Below are positions 11,823 through 22,132 of a DNA stretch of 64,000 nt, piece by piece. The notes under the pieces are model-generated. The model saw only the letters and a list, made by a program, of their open reading frames with translations, was not told the origin of the DNA and made no database searches. The DNA lies in assembly GCF_003668045.3 (NCBI RefSeq), contig NW_023276806.1, forward strand, positions 265,274,498 to 265,338,497, given 5' to 3'. Position numbers and translations under genes: made by a program. This stretch comes from Cricetulus griseus (lineage: Eukaryota; Chordata; Mammalia; Rodentia; Cricetidae). Each line of letters opens with the position of its first letter. The stretch's first letter is position 1.

Positions 11823-12181
11823 TATTTCTCTATTTTCTATCATAAGTATTGTCTATATATATGTATTGTCTATAATTTATTCATTATTGATCTATAACTA
11901 TCAACTATTTTTTATAGCCATCGTGTACACATCTATCCTTCCATCCACCACAGACCTATTGTCTATAACTCTGTCTACACTTCTATTCCTCAAGAGTCCT
12001 TGACAATTGATTTCTATACTCTGAAATGTTGGTGTAGCATACCTTGAAAAGCATTTGCAAACTGTTACTGGTGTTTCTGGAACTGTCAATCAATTAGGTC
12101 TAATGACAATAATCACTATTACCAGCAGAAAAGAGAGAGCTGTGATCTGATAATTGAGATTCACAAGCCACCATGGGATAC

Positions 12182-12896
12182 TGTAGGAGACAGTGTAAGC
12201 CACGCCTGCTAGAAGCTGGCTACAGGTGTGCAATAGGTGTGGTCAAGGTGAGGTCAGGATGACATGTGATAGGGTTTTAAGGGGATGCAAAGCACATGGG
12301 AGCACCTTCTCTGTGGCCTCCCTGCCTTGCTGCCCCTGGCACACTCTGGCTTGTGTTTGGCTGGTGTTTATCTAAATAAAGATATCTCCCCATCCCCCAT
12401 TATTGTCTATTAGGGTAGTGTAAGCCTACTTAGGGATAGCTTACTATTGTTTTAGTTTGGGATTGGAAAGAGGTCTTCAGGCTTGGACACCTCTTTTCAG
12501 ATGACCTTAGGGTTTAGCGGATGTAGACATAGTTAGGATGTGTCATAGCAGATTGTTGTATCTTCTTGTATTTCACCTTTATGATTATTAATTTTGGATA
12601 CTTTACACTGTTAAGCTTTAATCCTCTTTTAGACTAAAAGGGGAATTGTAGGGGACAGTATAAGCCATGCCTGCTAGAAGCTGGCTACAGGTGTGCCTGA
12701 CCATGCCTGTTAGGGCGTGGTCAAGGTGAGGTCAGGATGACGTGTGATAGGGTTTTAAAGGGCTGCAAGGCACATGAGAGCATCTTCTCTGTGACCTCCC
12801 TGCCTTGCTGCCCCTGGCACACTCTGGCTTGTTTTGGATGGTGTTTATCTAAATAAAGATGTCTTAACCTTACAGACTACAGATCATCTCACAATA
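12182..12896 (+). mobile_element. LTR-internal-LTR element, TG...TA family (copy 2)
   Basis: Two direct copies of a TGTAGG-starting LTR (12,182 to about 12,393 and 12,647-12,896) enclose about 250 bp. The purine tract 'actaaaaggggaa' lies immediately before the second copy, where a polypurine tract should be. The whole element is flanked by a perfect 6-bp repeat, ggatac (12,176-12,181 and 12,897-12,902). The first LTR lacks an 18-base segment and the last ~35 bases found in the second, and no primer binding site is visible, so the LTR end and PBS were probably deleted. By eye the LTRs differ at roughly 14 of about 195 aligned bases. The internal part has no open frame and no gag or pol similarity. 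Confidence 0.8.
12647..12896 (+). repeat. 3' LTR of the TG...TA element
   Basis: 250 bp, from TGTAGGGGACAG to ACAATA. It contains an AATAAAGATG polyadenylation-signal region about 40 bases before its end and corresponds along its length to the solo LTR at 10,095-10,346 read in reverse. Confidence 0.8.
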
Positions 12897-12902
12897 GGAT
12901 AC

Positions 12903-14119
12903 CCTTAACCAAACACAAAAAGTGAGGAACTGGATGACAGATAATGACACCTCAGGAGAGCTTTGGTGAACAAATGACTTAAGCTAAACTGGCTGGTTAT
13001 TACTATGTGCATGGACAAAGTGAAAAAGAAAGGGGTGACATTAGGGACTTGGATTTTTACTTTAAACACAACAGAAATGGCCCCAAAACTGCATTGTCTA
13101 TCAACAAAGAGACCTATCCTCCTGTACTACAGGACTGGATGAAAGCCAGACTCCACACCTTATCCTGAGTGGCTGACCAGGTAAGAACATCCACTAGCCT
13201 CTTGGGTTGTCTATTATTAAAGGGAGGACACAGTAGAATCTCATCTGGTGAACAGCTGACCAGCAGGGAAAATGCAACCTCTAGACTCTTGGGTTGTCTA
13301 CTGTTAAAAGTGAGGATGTGGTGAGGATGATTTAAATGGGGTCCCTAAAAGACATGGGTGTATAGAGAAATCACTGGATGTTGAACCATTGGAGTCTGGT
13401 ATCCATTTTAGCTTCCTTTTTATTCTACAAGTCCTGCTGGCATTTGGTATATCATTTTTAAAAAGCTTTCTAAAATGCATTTAAAGCATGTTATTTGTTC
13501 CTCTCCATATGCCTGTGAGTGAGAAAATATATTATTTACTTCTGTAATACATTACTTAGATTAAGTAATTTGTATTGGATTTAAAAGATGTATTGGAAAC
13601 AGGACAGGATAAGGTCCAGACAGCTTTGAGAGCCCAGTCTCATCTTTTCTTACCTTATTTTTAAAACTCCATATTTAATATAAATATTTATTATCATATA
13701 ATACCAAAAGGGTACTTCTGGATAAGCAAAATATTTTCAAAATTAATTGATTTTTGGGTGGAATATTCTGAAGTTATCAAAAGAAAGAGCAAAAGATTGA
13801 AGTCAAAATTTTCCCACAAGCTGTAGGGTTCCTGGGGTCATATGAAATTTTACTTTTGGATTTCAGACTCTGCCCCTGTGTCTTCCTCCCAGGATACAGG
13901 ACTGTTTCCCAGGTGCCCATGATGGTGTTTTTCATTAGCTATTTTGAAAGTTATTCTGGTAGATGAGTCACATCTTGGAGTCCTTTGCATTTCACTAATA
14001 ATTACTAACGATGACACACCATTCCACATGCTTTTCTGTCATCATAGGAAGCTTTGCCTATCCCTGCCGTCTAACTATGCCTTACTGGGTACAGTGTGGT
14101 TCAAATCTTGTTTCCTTTT
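12903..14119. other. Unique sequence with one tandem duplication
   Basis: No interspersed repeat is clear. Two imperfect tandem copies of an 83-base unit lie at 13,172-13,254 and 13,255 to about 13,325; both start 'gctgaccag' and contain 'ctcttgggttgtcta'. Confidence 0.5.
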
Positions 14120-14490
14120 GGATTTTCCAGCTGGATGGTTATGAAGTTGATATTGGCCACCACATTGATGGGACTTAGAATCACTATGGAAACCAACCTC
14201 AGTTTGGATAGATGAGTTGAGGTGGAAGACCCACCTGAAATGTGGCTAGCTCCACTCTTTGGACTGGGGTCCTGGATTAAATCAGAGGAGAAGGTGACCT
14301 GAACGCAGTTAGTAATTTCTCTCCTCTCTACAGCAGATGCAGCGTGGCCCAGATGCTTCAAACTCCTGCCTCATGGTCCCCCCCACCGTACTGAACTGTA
14401 GCTGTGAACTGAGAGCCAGAATAAACTCCTCCTTCCTGAGGTTTTTGTTTTTGTCAAAACCACAAGAAATGTAACTAACATAATGTTCTA
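14120..14490 (+). mobile_element. MaLR-like LTR
   Basis: The pattern 'gatgggacttagaatcacta', 'ggtggaagacccacctgaaa', 'tggactggggtcctgga', a Cys/Pro-type pyrimidine-rich middle, 'agccagaataaactcc' and 'cacaagaaatgtaactaaca' follows rodent MaLR-like LTRs. The AATAAA sits about 60 bases before the end, as expected for U3-R. No internal part was found. Confidence 0.55.
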
Positions 14491-14599
14491 TCATGGCAAA
14501 TGAGATAAAACTGCATATATAAAATTATTCATTTCATAAGTGATCCATGTTATTGAATTAACTAGGAATATTTTTATCTGCGTATTTTACAGTATGCTT

Positions 14600-14689
14600 G
14601 TATACTCATCTATCCTCACTTTTCTGCCCCCTTCCTATTACTTTCCCCTTCCCATAGTCAGTTATCACTTCTGCTTTAATACTTTTGTG

Positions 14690-14748
<59 letters not shown>

Positions 14749-15470
14749 TGTGTATTTATATAAAATTTAGGAACCACAAATGAGGGAAAACATAATACAT
14801 TTTTTTCTAAAACTGGCTTAATTTGCCCATTATTATTATTTTTGGTTGTATATCTTTTCCTGAAATACCAGACCTTCTTTCTTTACAGATGAAAATTTTC
14901 CACTGTAAATACATCATTTTCTTTATCCATTCACCTGTTGTTGAACACAGTGGTGTCATAGCTTAGCTGCTGTGAACAATGCAGACTGCATATCAATGTA
15001 AAGTGTCTCTGAGCAATGCTGGCTTGGAGTCCTTTGAGTGAAAACCCAGAAGTGGTAGGCTGGGTCTTATCATAGAACTGTTCTTAATTTTTTAGGATCC
15101 TCCATACTGATTTTAACAGTGCTTGAGCTAGTTTACATCCCCACATTCGGTATATAAGTGTCCTCTTTGTCTGCATCCTCCCCAGTATTTTTTGCTATTT
15201 ATTTTTATAGTGACTATCATTTTGACTGGGGTAAGATAGAGTCTCAATGTCCTTCTGATGCCCATCTCTCTGATGGCCAGCAAGGTTGAGCGTCTTCTCA
15301 TGCTCATTGGCTGTTTGATTTCATCCTTTGAGAACCGGCTACTCATTTCATTAGTCCAATTCTTGGTCATGAGATTTGGTTTCTTTAATGTTTTGACTTC
15401 TTTGAATATTCTGCACATTGATTCCTAATCAGATGTATAGCTAATCATTTCAGCAAGTTTAATCTTTCAT
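14600..15470 (-). mobile_element. Antisense old L1 (ORF2 end and 3' UTR start)
   Basis: Minus-strand translation of 15,128-15,418 resembles the ORF2 C-terminus, with a degraded zinc-knuckle (Tyr-Trp-Gly-Gly-Cys replaces the usual Cys-Trp-Arg-Gly-Cys). The section at 14,870-15,120 reads in reverse as the following ORF2 end, and the pyrimidine-rich DNA at 14,600-14,690 fits the 3' UTR. A long GT microsatellite lies inside the element. Confidence 0.75.
14693..14755. repeat. (GT)n microsatellite
   Basis: About 63 bases of nearly uninterrupted GT repeat within the antisense L1. It generates the Cys/Val frame seen on the plus strand. Confidence 0.95.
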
Positions 15471-15661
15471 TTCAAATAAAGAAAACCTCCATGGACAGGC
15501 TATTTGCTTTTCAGGAAAGGAATAAACACTAAGTGGGACTTAATTCAAACCTATGATACACCATAAACGACTCTCAACCTGAGAACTATACAATAACAAA
15601 CCTGGTAACAATTTTATCTTATTACTAAGCTGGGCTCTTTTAATGCTTATCCTATCAGTGG

Positions 15662-15663
<2 letters not shown>

Positions 15664-15733
<70 letters not shown>

Positions 15734-15738
15734 TGTGT
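15664..15738. repeat. Compound (CT)n(GT)n microsatellite
   Basis: About 52 bases of CT repeat change to about 23 bases of GT repeat. Confidence 0.95.
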
Positions 15739-16037
15739 ACATATTGGTAAAGATATTCAGAAGTAAACTTTTAAGAGTTAAATGAGCACCTCATAACTTA
15801 ATTCTACAGTTGGACTTCTATATTGCATCAAGACATACACAATCTTCTAATTATTATCTAAACTATAGACTCTACAATAATGTTAAGTATATTATTATCT
15901 ATTAGTACTTTCTAATATAAATAACTGTGACCTATTACAGAAAAATGAGTCTAATAACATTTCTTCTATTTTATTATTGATACTTCTTTGTAATGTTAAA
16001 AAGTTTACAAGTACACATTTGTGTGGAGGTGAAAGTA

Positions 16038-16091
<54 letters not shown>

Positions 16092-16917
16092 CATGTGTTT
16101 GGCTTTTTGTTTCATAATAGAGGAGCAAGATGAGGTAGGCAGAAAAGCAATGGTTGCTGTGTGGGGCTAAGCTGTAAAACCACTAGATATGGACAGTAAG
16201 ATGTGTATTAATCCGCTAGTGATATTTCCACTCCTAATCCCATCACTAAAGGAGCTGATACTCAGAGTCCATCTCAAAAATAAAATGTGAGGAATATTCT
16301 TAAAAGTCTAAAAACTTTCTTATTTTAAAAGTTTTATACATTCAAAAAGGGAGAGAACTGACTTAAGAGGCAGCACATTTTTGAAAGAGCAGTTAAGTGG
16401 ATCTTTCATTACAAAGATAATTATACTGTAGGCTTCCCCCATAACTGACTTTGTTCCTACAGGAATGATTTTATCTTCTCATGGGCTTTTATGCAAAATA
16501 TCTGAGGATCTAGCAATTAGTTCATATCTTTGTTACACTTTTTCATGCAAAAAATTTAGCATATTTTAAAAAGAATGAATAAGCCAAGACATTTGTTAGA
16601 TATTGAAATGTAAATCCATGTGCCCTGGAAGGTCACTGGTACCTTCAAAAGCCCCAGTAAAACCAAATAAATACAGTTCTCCCTCTGATTATGCAGAAGC
16701 ATAGATTAAATAGTGTATTTTCTATTTAATCTAAGAGACATTCTCAATCCAACTTTATTATTTGCCTTTCGGATAAGGTTTGCTAGTTTCAGTTGTGAAA
16801 ATATTTATTAGGAAAATTCTAAGGTTTTGATTTGGAAACTGATAAATTAATACTATGTAATTAAACCCCACAGAAGTCAGAGTTTATGCTTTACAATTAG
16901 ATACAGTTAGGGTCACA
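15739..16917. other. AT-rich unique sequence with a (GT)n tract
   Basis: No interspersed repeat is evident. A GT microsatellite occupies 16,041-16,088 and explains the His/Thr-rich minus-strand frame there. Confidence 0.5.
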
Positions 16918-17038
16918 CAGGATGATTCATGCCTGGCCTCTAATCACAGTACTTGGGAGGTGGAGGCAAGAGGATCATAAAGGCTAAACAGGTTGACCAT
17001 GTTGACCATGAATATAAACAAAATTAATCCTAAAAAAC
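16918..17038 (+). repeat. Diverged B1-like (PB1D/B1) fragment
   Basis: 'gattcatgcctggcctctaa', 'cacagtacttgggaggtgga' and 'ggcaagaggatcataaaggc' reproduce the 7SL-derived Alu-domain order. The second half is degraded and contains a 9-base tandem duplication, 'gttgaccat', at about 16,990-17,007. Confidence 0.6.
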
Positions 17039-18007
17039 TCAAAAGTAGGCAGATGTGTCAGATGTTAAATGGAGAAATTCCCCCAGGCACTAGTCTAATG
17101 TAAACCCTTTAAGCTTGTTTAAAACCCTTCTTAAGAAAGGTGTGCATCAGTCATCTCTACTGTCTGCTCAAAATGGCATGTCTCCTGGGATTACATGTTA
17201 TTTGTTTTCCTAAAGGTGGCAAGGTTTTCCCCAAACAGATCATCACTTTCCTCAGACAGGCTACAGAAAACAAATGAAGACACCGAAAGATGAGAGTTTA
17301 ATTAAATTACTCAGGAGTTTTTGTCAGGAAAATATGTTGACTAAGTATTCTATGCTGCTGGGACTCTCAACTCACAGGCCAGTAACTAACTCCAAATGAA
17401 AAGAAGAAGGCTCTACAGTTAGCAAGAGGTGTGATGGTCATCTGTAGACTAACACAGCTGACTGTATACTTGGACTTCAGGAAGGCTACTAAGGAGCATC
17501 TAAGAAAACATAATCTTAAAAGCTTTTCTGTAAATTGCATTTTTCAAGTGATCACTTCAACCTTTTAAAGGCACTGGATGGCAATGTTTTGCTGATGGGT
17601 CCCTAACCTGTCCTATTCCGCCCCCCACCCCACACACAAATGGAGAGAATCTTGGGTTATCAGGTAAAATCTTTGGGATATGTTACCTTAACTGATCACT
17701 AGCTTCCATCATCTCAAGAGTTAAGGATGTCACTAGACAGCACTTGAAACCTAGACCCACAGCAGAGATTTCTCTCTTTATAGTAACACCCACCCCCTTC
17801 AGTATCTCATCCACATATTTGAGACATGCCTAGGTGTACAACTTCCATTACTTCTGTTATTAACAAAAAAGTTTGTGTTATTGCTTCCACCACGCAGCAT
17901 GTTAACAGATAATATGAATGCCTGCTCCTGGGTCACAGTCATTCATATTTGGCTCAGAATAAACGGTCTTAGTTGCTGTATTTTATGTATGTTGACATAC
18001 TTATTAA
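17039..18007. other. Unique sequence, no feature seen
   Basis: No repeat or gene was recognised over about 970 bases. Confidence 0.4.
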
Positions 18008-18018
18008 TGCTTTAGCTT

Positions 18019-18192
18019 TTTTTTTTTTTTCCAGACAGGGTTTCTCTGTGTAGCTTTGGAGCCTATCCTGGCACTCACTCTGGAGTACATGGCACTCACT
18101 CTGGAGACCAGGCTTGCCTCAAACTCACAGAGATCCACCTGCCTCTGCCTCCCGAGTGATGGGATTAAAGGCATGCGCCACCAACGCCCGGC
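18019..18192 (-). repeat. B1 SINE with 21-bp internal duplication
   Basis: A young-looking cricetid-type B1 with an 11-bp perfect target duplication, tgctttagctt, at 18,008-18,018 and 18,193-18,203. Its poly(A) reads as T at the left end. Internally, 'tggcactcactctggag' occurs twice at 18,069 and 18,090, a 21-base tandem duplication absent from the copy at 27,926-28,102. Confidence 0.9.
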
Positions 18193-18203
18193 TGCTTTAG
18201 CTT

Positions 18204-20109
18204 CTTTTAACAATAACCACAATCCAGAAATTCGTGAATTTGAATCTTTTTGTTTTATACTTTGTTTCTTCTGGCTTTTTAACTTTCCTTTAAGACTCGT
18301 TACTCAATTCAAGCACAATTCAATTATGTCCTTACAGAGTGAAGAACACCTTAATTAGATAAAGGACCATACCAGTGTTTGCTAGTTTAAACTTCTCTTA
18401 ACTAAAAAAATCACACATTTTATGGCAACAATAGAACTCCCTCTTTCTGAGAGCTGTAGGCCTCAGGGGCATTGTTCCTGTTCCCTTTTATCCCATTCAT
18501 ATTTATTTTTATTTATAGGGCACATGTACCCTAGTCTTGCCTCATACAACAGTTGATTAAAACTCAATTTTATTTTCTTCTGATGGCTAGTTTCTTGTAA
18601 CCTTTGTGTGAAGCATTAATTTTCCAGCTGTTGGATGTTCTTGCAGGTTGTCTTCTGCACACTCTCGTGATATTGGTCTTTCCATTTCAAGAAGCCAAAA
18701 GGATAATCTCCATTGCTGAATTGTGTTTTGATGATGTGCCGATGAAAATGGATATATGTATTGTCAATGTGTGCATGAAATGAATATTCTATGGACCCTC
18801 ATTTATCTCATAGTGTCAACACTTACAGAACACCCTAAGGTATATCAATTTCAAGAAACTTACAGAGTGCAGATTCTGTGCTAAAATAGTAATGGAATCT
18901 CTCTACTAGTGTGTGTGTGTGTGTGTGTGCCTGTGTGTGTGTGTGTGTGTAAGTTGATTTGCTAAAAACTGGAAGTTGTTAGATTTTCCTATCGGTATTA
19001 ATGAGAATTCCATGTAAATTTAGAAAGATTTCAAACTACTTTTCAACGTGTTTAAGTCATCAGGAGAGACAATTTGACCCTATAACATGTTTGTTTTGAA
19101 AGGACCTTATGCATTTTAATTAGTGATTTCATTATGTGATATTCTAAGAAATAACTCAGCACAAATAACATCCACAGAAGAAACTGCCAAAGAATATGTT
19201 AAAGAGCTGGGGGAGACACAGAACTCTGTTGTATATCTAGTAAATATTCATGGACACTTTTGTAGTTCTGTTAGGCAAGTCTGTGGGCACACTGTTTCCT
19301 CTGCACTTCATCTGCATGTAAATGTTCCTCATAATGATTTTCTATTGCACTTATCAGAACACATTCATCGATCATAACAAGCAGGTGCCGAAGAGGTGCT
19401 AACTCCTCAGCTTTCCCCCCACCTTTGAGACGGATTGAAAGATGACAGCAGACTAGGTTGGAAAGATCACTTCCGATGAGAAACTTACCAGAGCCAGAAC
19501 ATATCTGTTCATTCTAGATGTTTCCATCTCTCCGTGTTCTCTAATGGAATATCTAATGGGGGCGAACACTGGGAAGCTTCAGCAAGATTCAGGGATCCAG
19601 GTAGTTGCAGGGTAATTCCTAGGTTGTGGAGCTGTAGCCAAAGCATTCTGGAGAACTGCAGAGGAAGAAATGTGAAGGAAGACAGGAGCAGAGTGTTTCC
19701 TGGGCAACTATCATTTGCCATGTAGTAGGCTGCCATGCTCATTAGCATAACCCAGGGAGCCAGGGCAGGATGGTGTCAACTCAGTCCACACTCATATTCT
19801 AAAGGACAGGACAGGAATTTCTACTTCTAATGCCACACTGTATATGTGACCTGCTCTCTTTTATGCTGTTACTCTTGTTACACACAAATAAGACAACACA
19901 GGGAACAGAATGGGAATTGCAAAGAGGGGACTAAAAGGCATCAAGCTGGATCAGCAGGCCATTGAAGCTAGGAGCAAAGTGTAGTTTCTGCAAACATATG
20001 CTTTCTCTGTCTTTTTATTTGGTATGGAGACTAATCTTACATTATTACAGAATAGGAAATGCTATTAAAATAATGTACTATTTCTCAAGTTAGAATATAA
20101 TTACATTAT
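18204..20109. other. Unique sequence, no gene seen
   Basis: A GT microsatellite lies at 18,909-18,950. The 84-codon plus-strand frame at 19,123-19,377 and the overlapping opposite frames near 19,509-19,748 match nothing I recognise and lack support. Confidence 0.4.
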
Positions 20110-20670
20110 TTATCCCTTCCCTTTCCTTTCACCACACCATCCTTGCTCTCTTCAAATTCATGGCCTCTTTTTTTTCATTAATTGTTACATACATATGTGT
20201 ATTTGTATATACATCTTGTCCTCCATAAACAGTCGATTGGCTCCTCCATGCAGAAGATGATTTCTCTGACCCTCAGGATTCTTTAGTTGCCTGTAGTTTT
20301 TTTTTTTTTTTATGTACAGCTGATGCATTGTGGGCTTTTCTCTGACTGCTTTGGCATGTCTCTTGTTGCTGTCCTTGTTCAGCTCCTGTTTAAGAAGCCA
20401 TGTTGGTCAGACTTTATGGGTGTAGCTTCTGAGACCAGGAGAAACATTTTCATAGGAAACTCCCCAGTCTTCTGGCCATTTCAATCTTTCTGCCCTCTCT
20501 TTTGCAGCACTCCCTGAACCTTAGGTATGTGGGCATTTTGTAGATGTATGTATTGGGACTTCTACCCACCACTCTGCATTTTGATTGGTTGTGGCTTTCT
20601 GTGATGGTCTCCATCTGTTGCAAACAGAAGTTTCCTTGATGAGAGGGGAGGACTACACTCTTTTTTAAAT
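20110..20670 (-). mobile_element. Rodent dispersed repeat, probably old L1 related
   Basis: The series 'ttaattgttacatacatatg', 'ttgcctgtagttttt', 'gtgggcttttctctgactgc', 'cttgttcagctcctgtttaa', 'gactttatgggtgtagcttc' and 'attttgattggttgtggctt' is one I recognise as a common rodent repeat. The strand and exact family are uncertain. Confidence 0.5.
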
Positions 20671-21911
20671 GTGGCTTACACAAAGGAATAAACAGACAGA
20701 CAACACATGTTAATTTGAAAGATTAGAACCTTTCAACATGTTATACAGTATTTACAGAAGTCATGTTCAGAAAACAGTACTATAATATGTACATACTTAA
20801 GAACTGATGACCATGTGGGTTCCAGGATGGCTGAGTGAATACAGCCAGTCATGGAACCCATCTCTATAAAGAACAGCCATGACAGATAGCTCCTTAGCCA
20901 TGCAAGAACACTGGAAGCCTGCAAGGAGGCCTTGTAAGAACTTCGAAGGAGAACTTTGAAAGGGATAACATTCATTATCCGAAGTGAAGAATACAAATTC
21001 CTATCGTTTGTTTCAATTACTGCTTATTACTGCCTAAGAAAACACGAGAAACCTTTCCTTCTTGATGCCTGATGTGTAACAGCCCCAGACCGTTCCAGGT
21101 ACAGTATAGCACACATGCAACTGCTTTCCAGGTGGTGATGGATGGAAGTCACACAGGCACCTGCTCCCAGCCCCACATTGGCATTGGTGTGGTTCCATCT
21201 ACGTCTGCCACATCAAAATTCTAAGAGGACAAGCACAAGAGTCACTGGATCTTCAATGTGAAGCCTGAATCCCTCCCTATCGCGAAATACAGCTCTCCTA
21301 TAAGAATGGGCACAGACCCAGCTTGAGTGCCAACATCCGAGCTGCTCTACCAGATTGGGGGAGGTTTTGTGGCTGAACAGTTCAGTGGCCTCAGATGTGG
21401 GCATATGTGAGGGGATCTGAGAACACTTCAGCAGCACGAATTCAGACAGCGGTTCCCTCCCCACTGTGCAACCCAGCCACAGCAGCCTGAGCTCAGAAGT
21501 TTGCTGAGGAGCCAGTGTGAGTTTCTTCTTCATAAGAAAGCTCCCGTGAAGCATCCATATCTCTTACTTGCTGCGGGTCTGTGAAAGTTACATCATTTCC
21601 CTTTAGTTGAGATTTTCAGTGTCAGCTGGTGCAGGTTTCAAGACTCCCCTGAGGCCTTCTCACCTGCAGAGGGGAAGCTTCTGCTGGAAATGTGAGTTGT
21701 GGTAGCTGTGATGAGATTTTCTTCCTCTTTATGTTCTGTTCCAGGTCTCCATGGCTTTCAAGGTTGTTAGGGTCGTCTTAGTTCTTACAAGGTATCCTGG
21801 TAGGGTTTCACTCTTCTCCTATCTGTCCATTACTTTGTCCTTATAGAGATGGTCACCATGGCTGACTGTGTTCACTCAGCAATCCTGGAATCTGTACGTT
21901 CAGCTCCTGTG
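20671..21911. other. Unique sequence, no gene supported
   Basis: A 113-codon minus-strand frame spans 21,213-21,554. It has no recognisable domain and nothing upstream suggests a promoter or splice acceptor. The DNA is less AT-rich than its surroundings, so a degraded processed pseudogene cannot be excluded. Confidence 0.35.
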
Positions 21912-22132
21912 CCATTGGGTCTCATCCTTCCTCATGCTGCAACCTTCACCAATCCCTCATGTTGTAGCAACCACCAACCATAAAACTATTGTTGTTGCAA
22001 CTTCATAACTATAAATTTGCTACTGTTATGTATCATCATGCAAATATCTGTGTTTTCCAATGGTCTTAGGTAACCCCTGTGAAAAGATCGTTCAACCCCA
22101 AAGGGGTCATGACCCACAATTGAGAACCGCTA
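21912..22132. mobile_element. URR1-type hAT-Charlie element
   Basis: The right end 'tgagaaccgc' and left end 'gggtctcatccttc' are diverged versions of the inverted termini (cagtggttctcaacc). In between are the diagnostic 'cctcatgttgtagcaaccac', 'aaccataaaactatt', 'ttgctactgttatg', 'atctgtgttttccaatggtc' and 'ccccaaaggggtcatgaccc'. It is a non-autonomous DNA transposon relic, about 220 bp. I could not find an 8-bp target duplication. Confidence 0.85.

Noticed and set aside
11584..12003. 139-codon plus-strand frame
   Set aside because: Its first third is CT microsatellite (Ser/Leu) and its middle is antisense B1. It is not a gene.
14693..16088. Alternating GT/CT tracts considered as a Z-DNA or regulatory cluster
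   Set aside because: They are ordinary rodent microsatellites. Z-DNA potential follows from any GT repeat and is not specific here.
21213..21554. 113-codon minus-strand frame as a possible processed pseudogene
   Set aside because: I could not match the translation to any protein family, and there is no poly(A) tract or flanking duplication in a suitable position.
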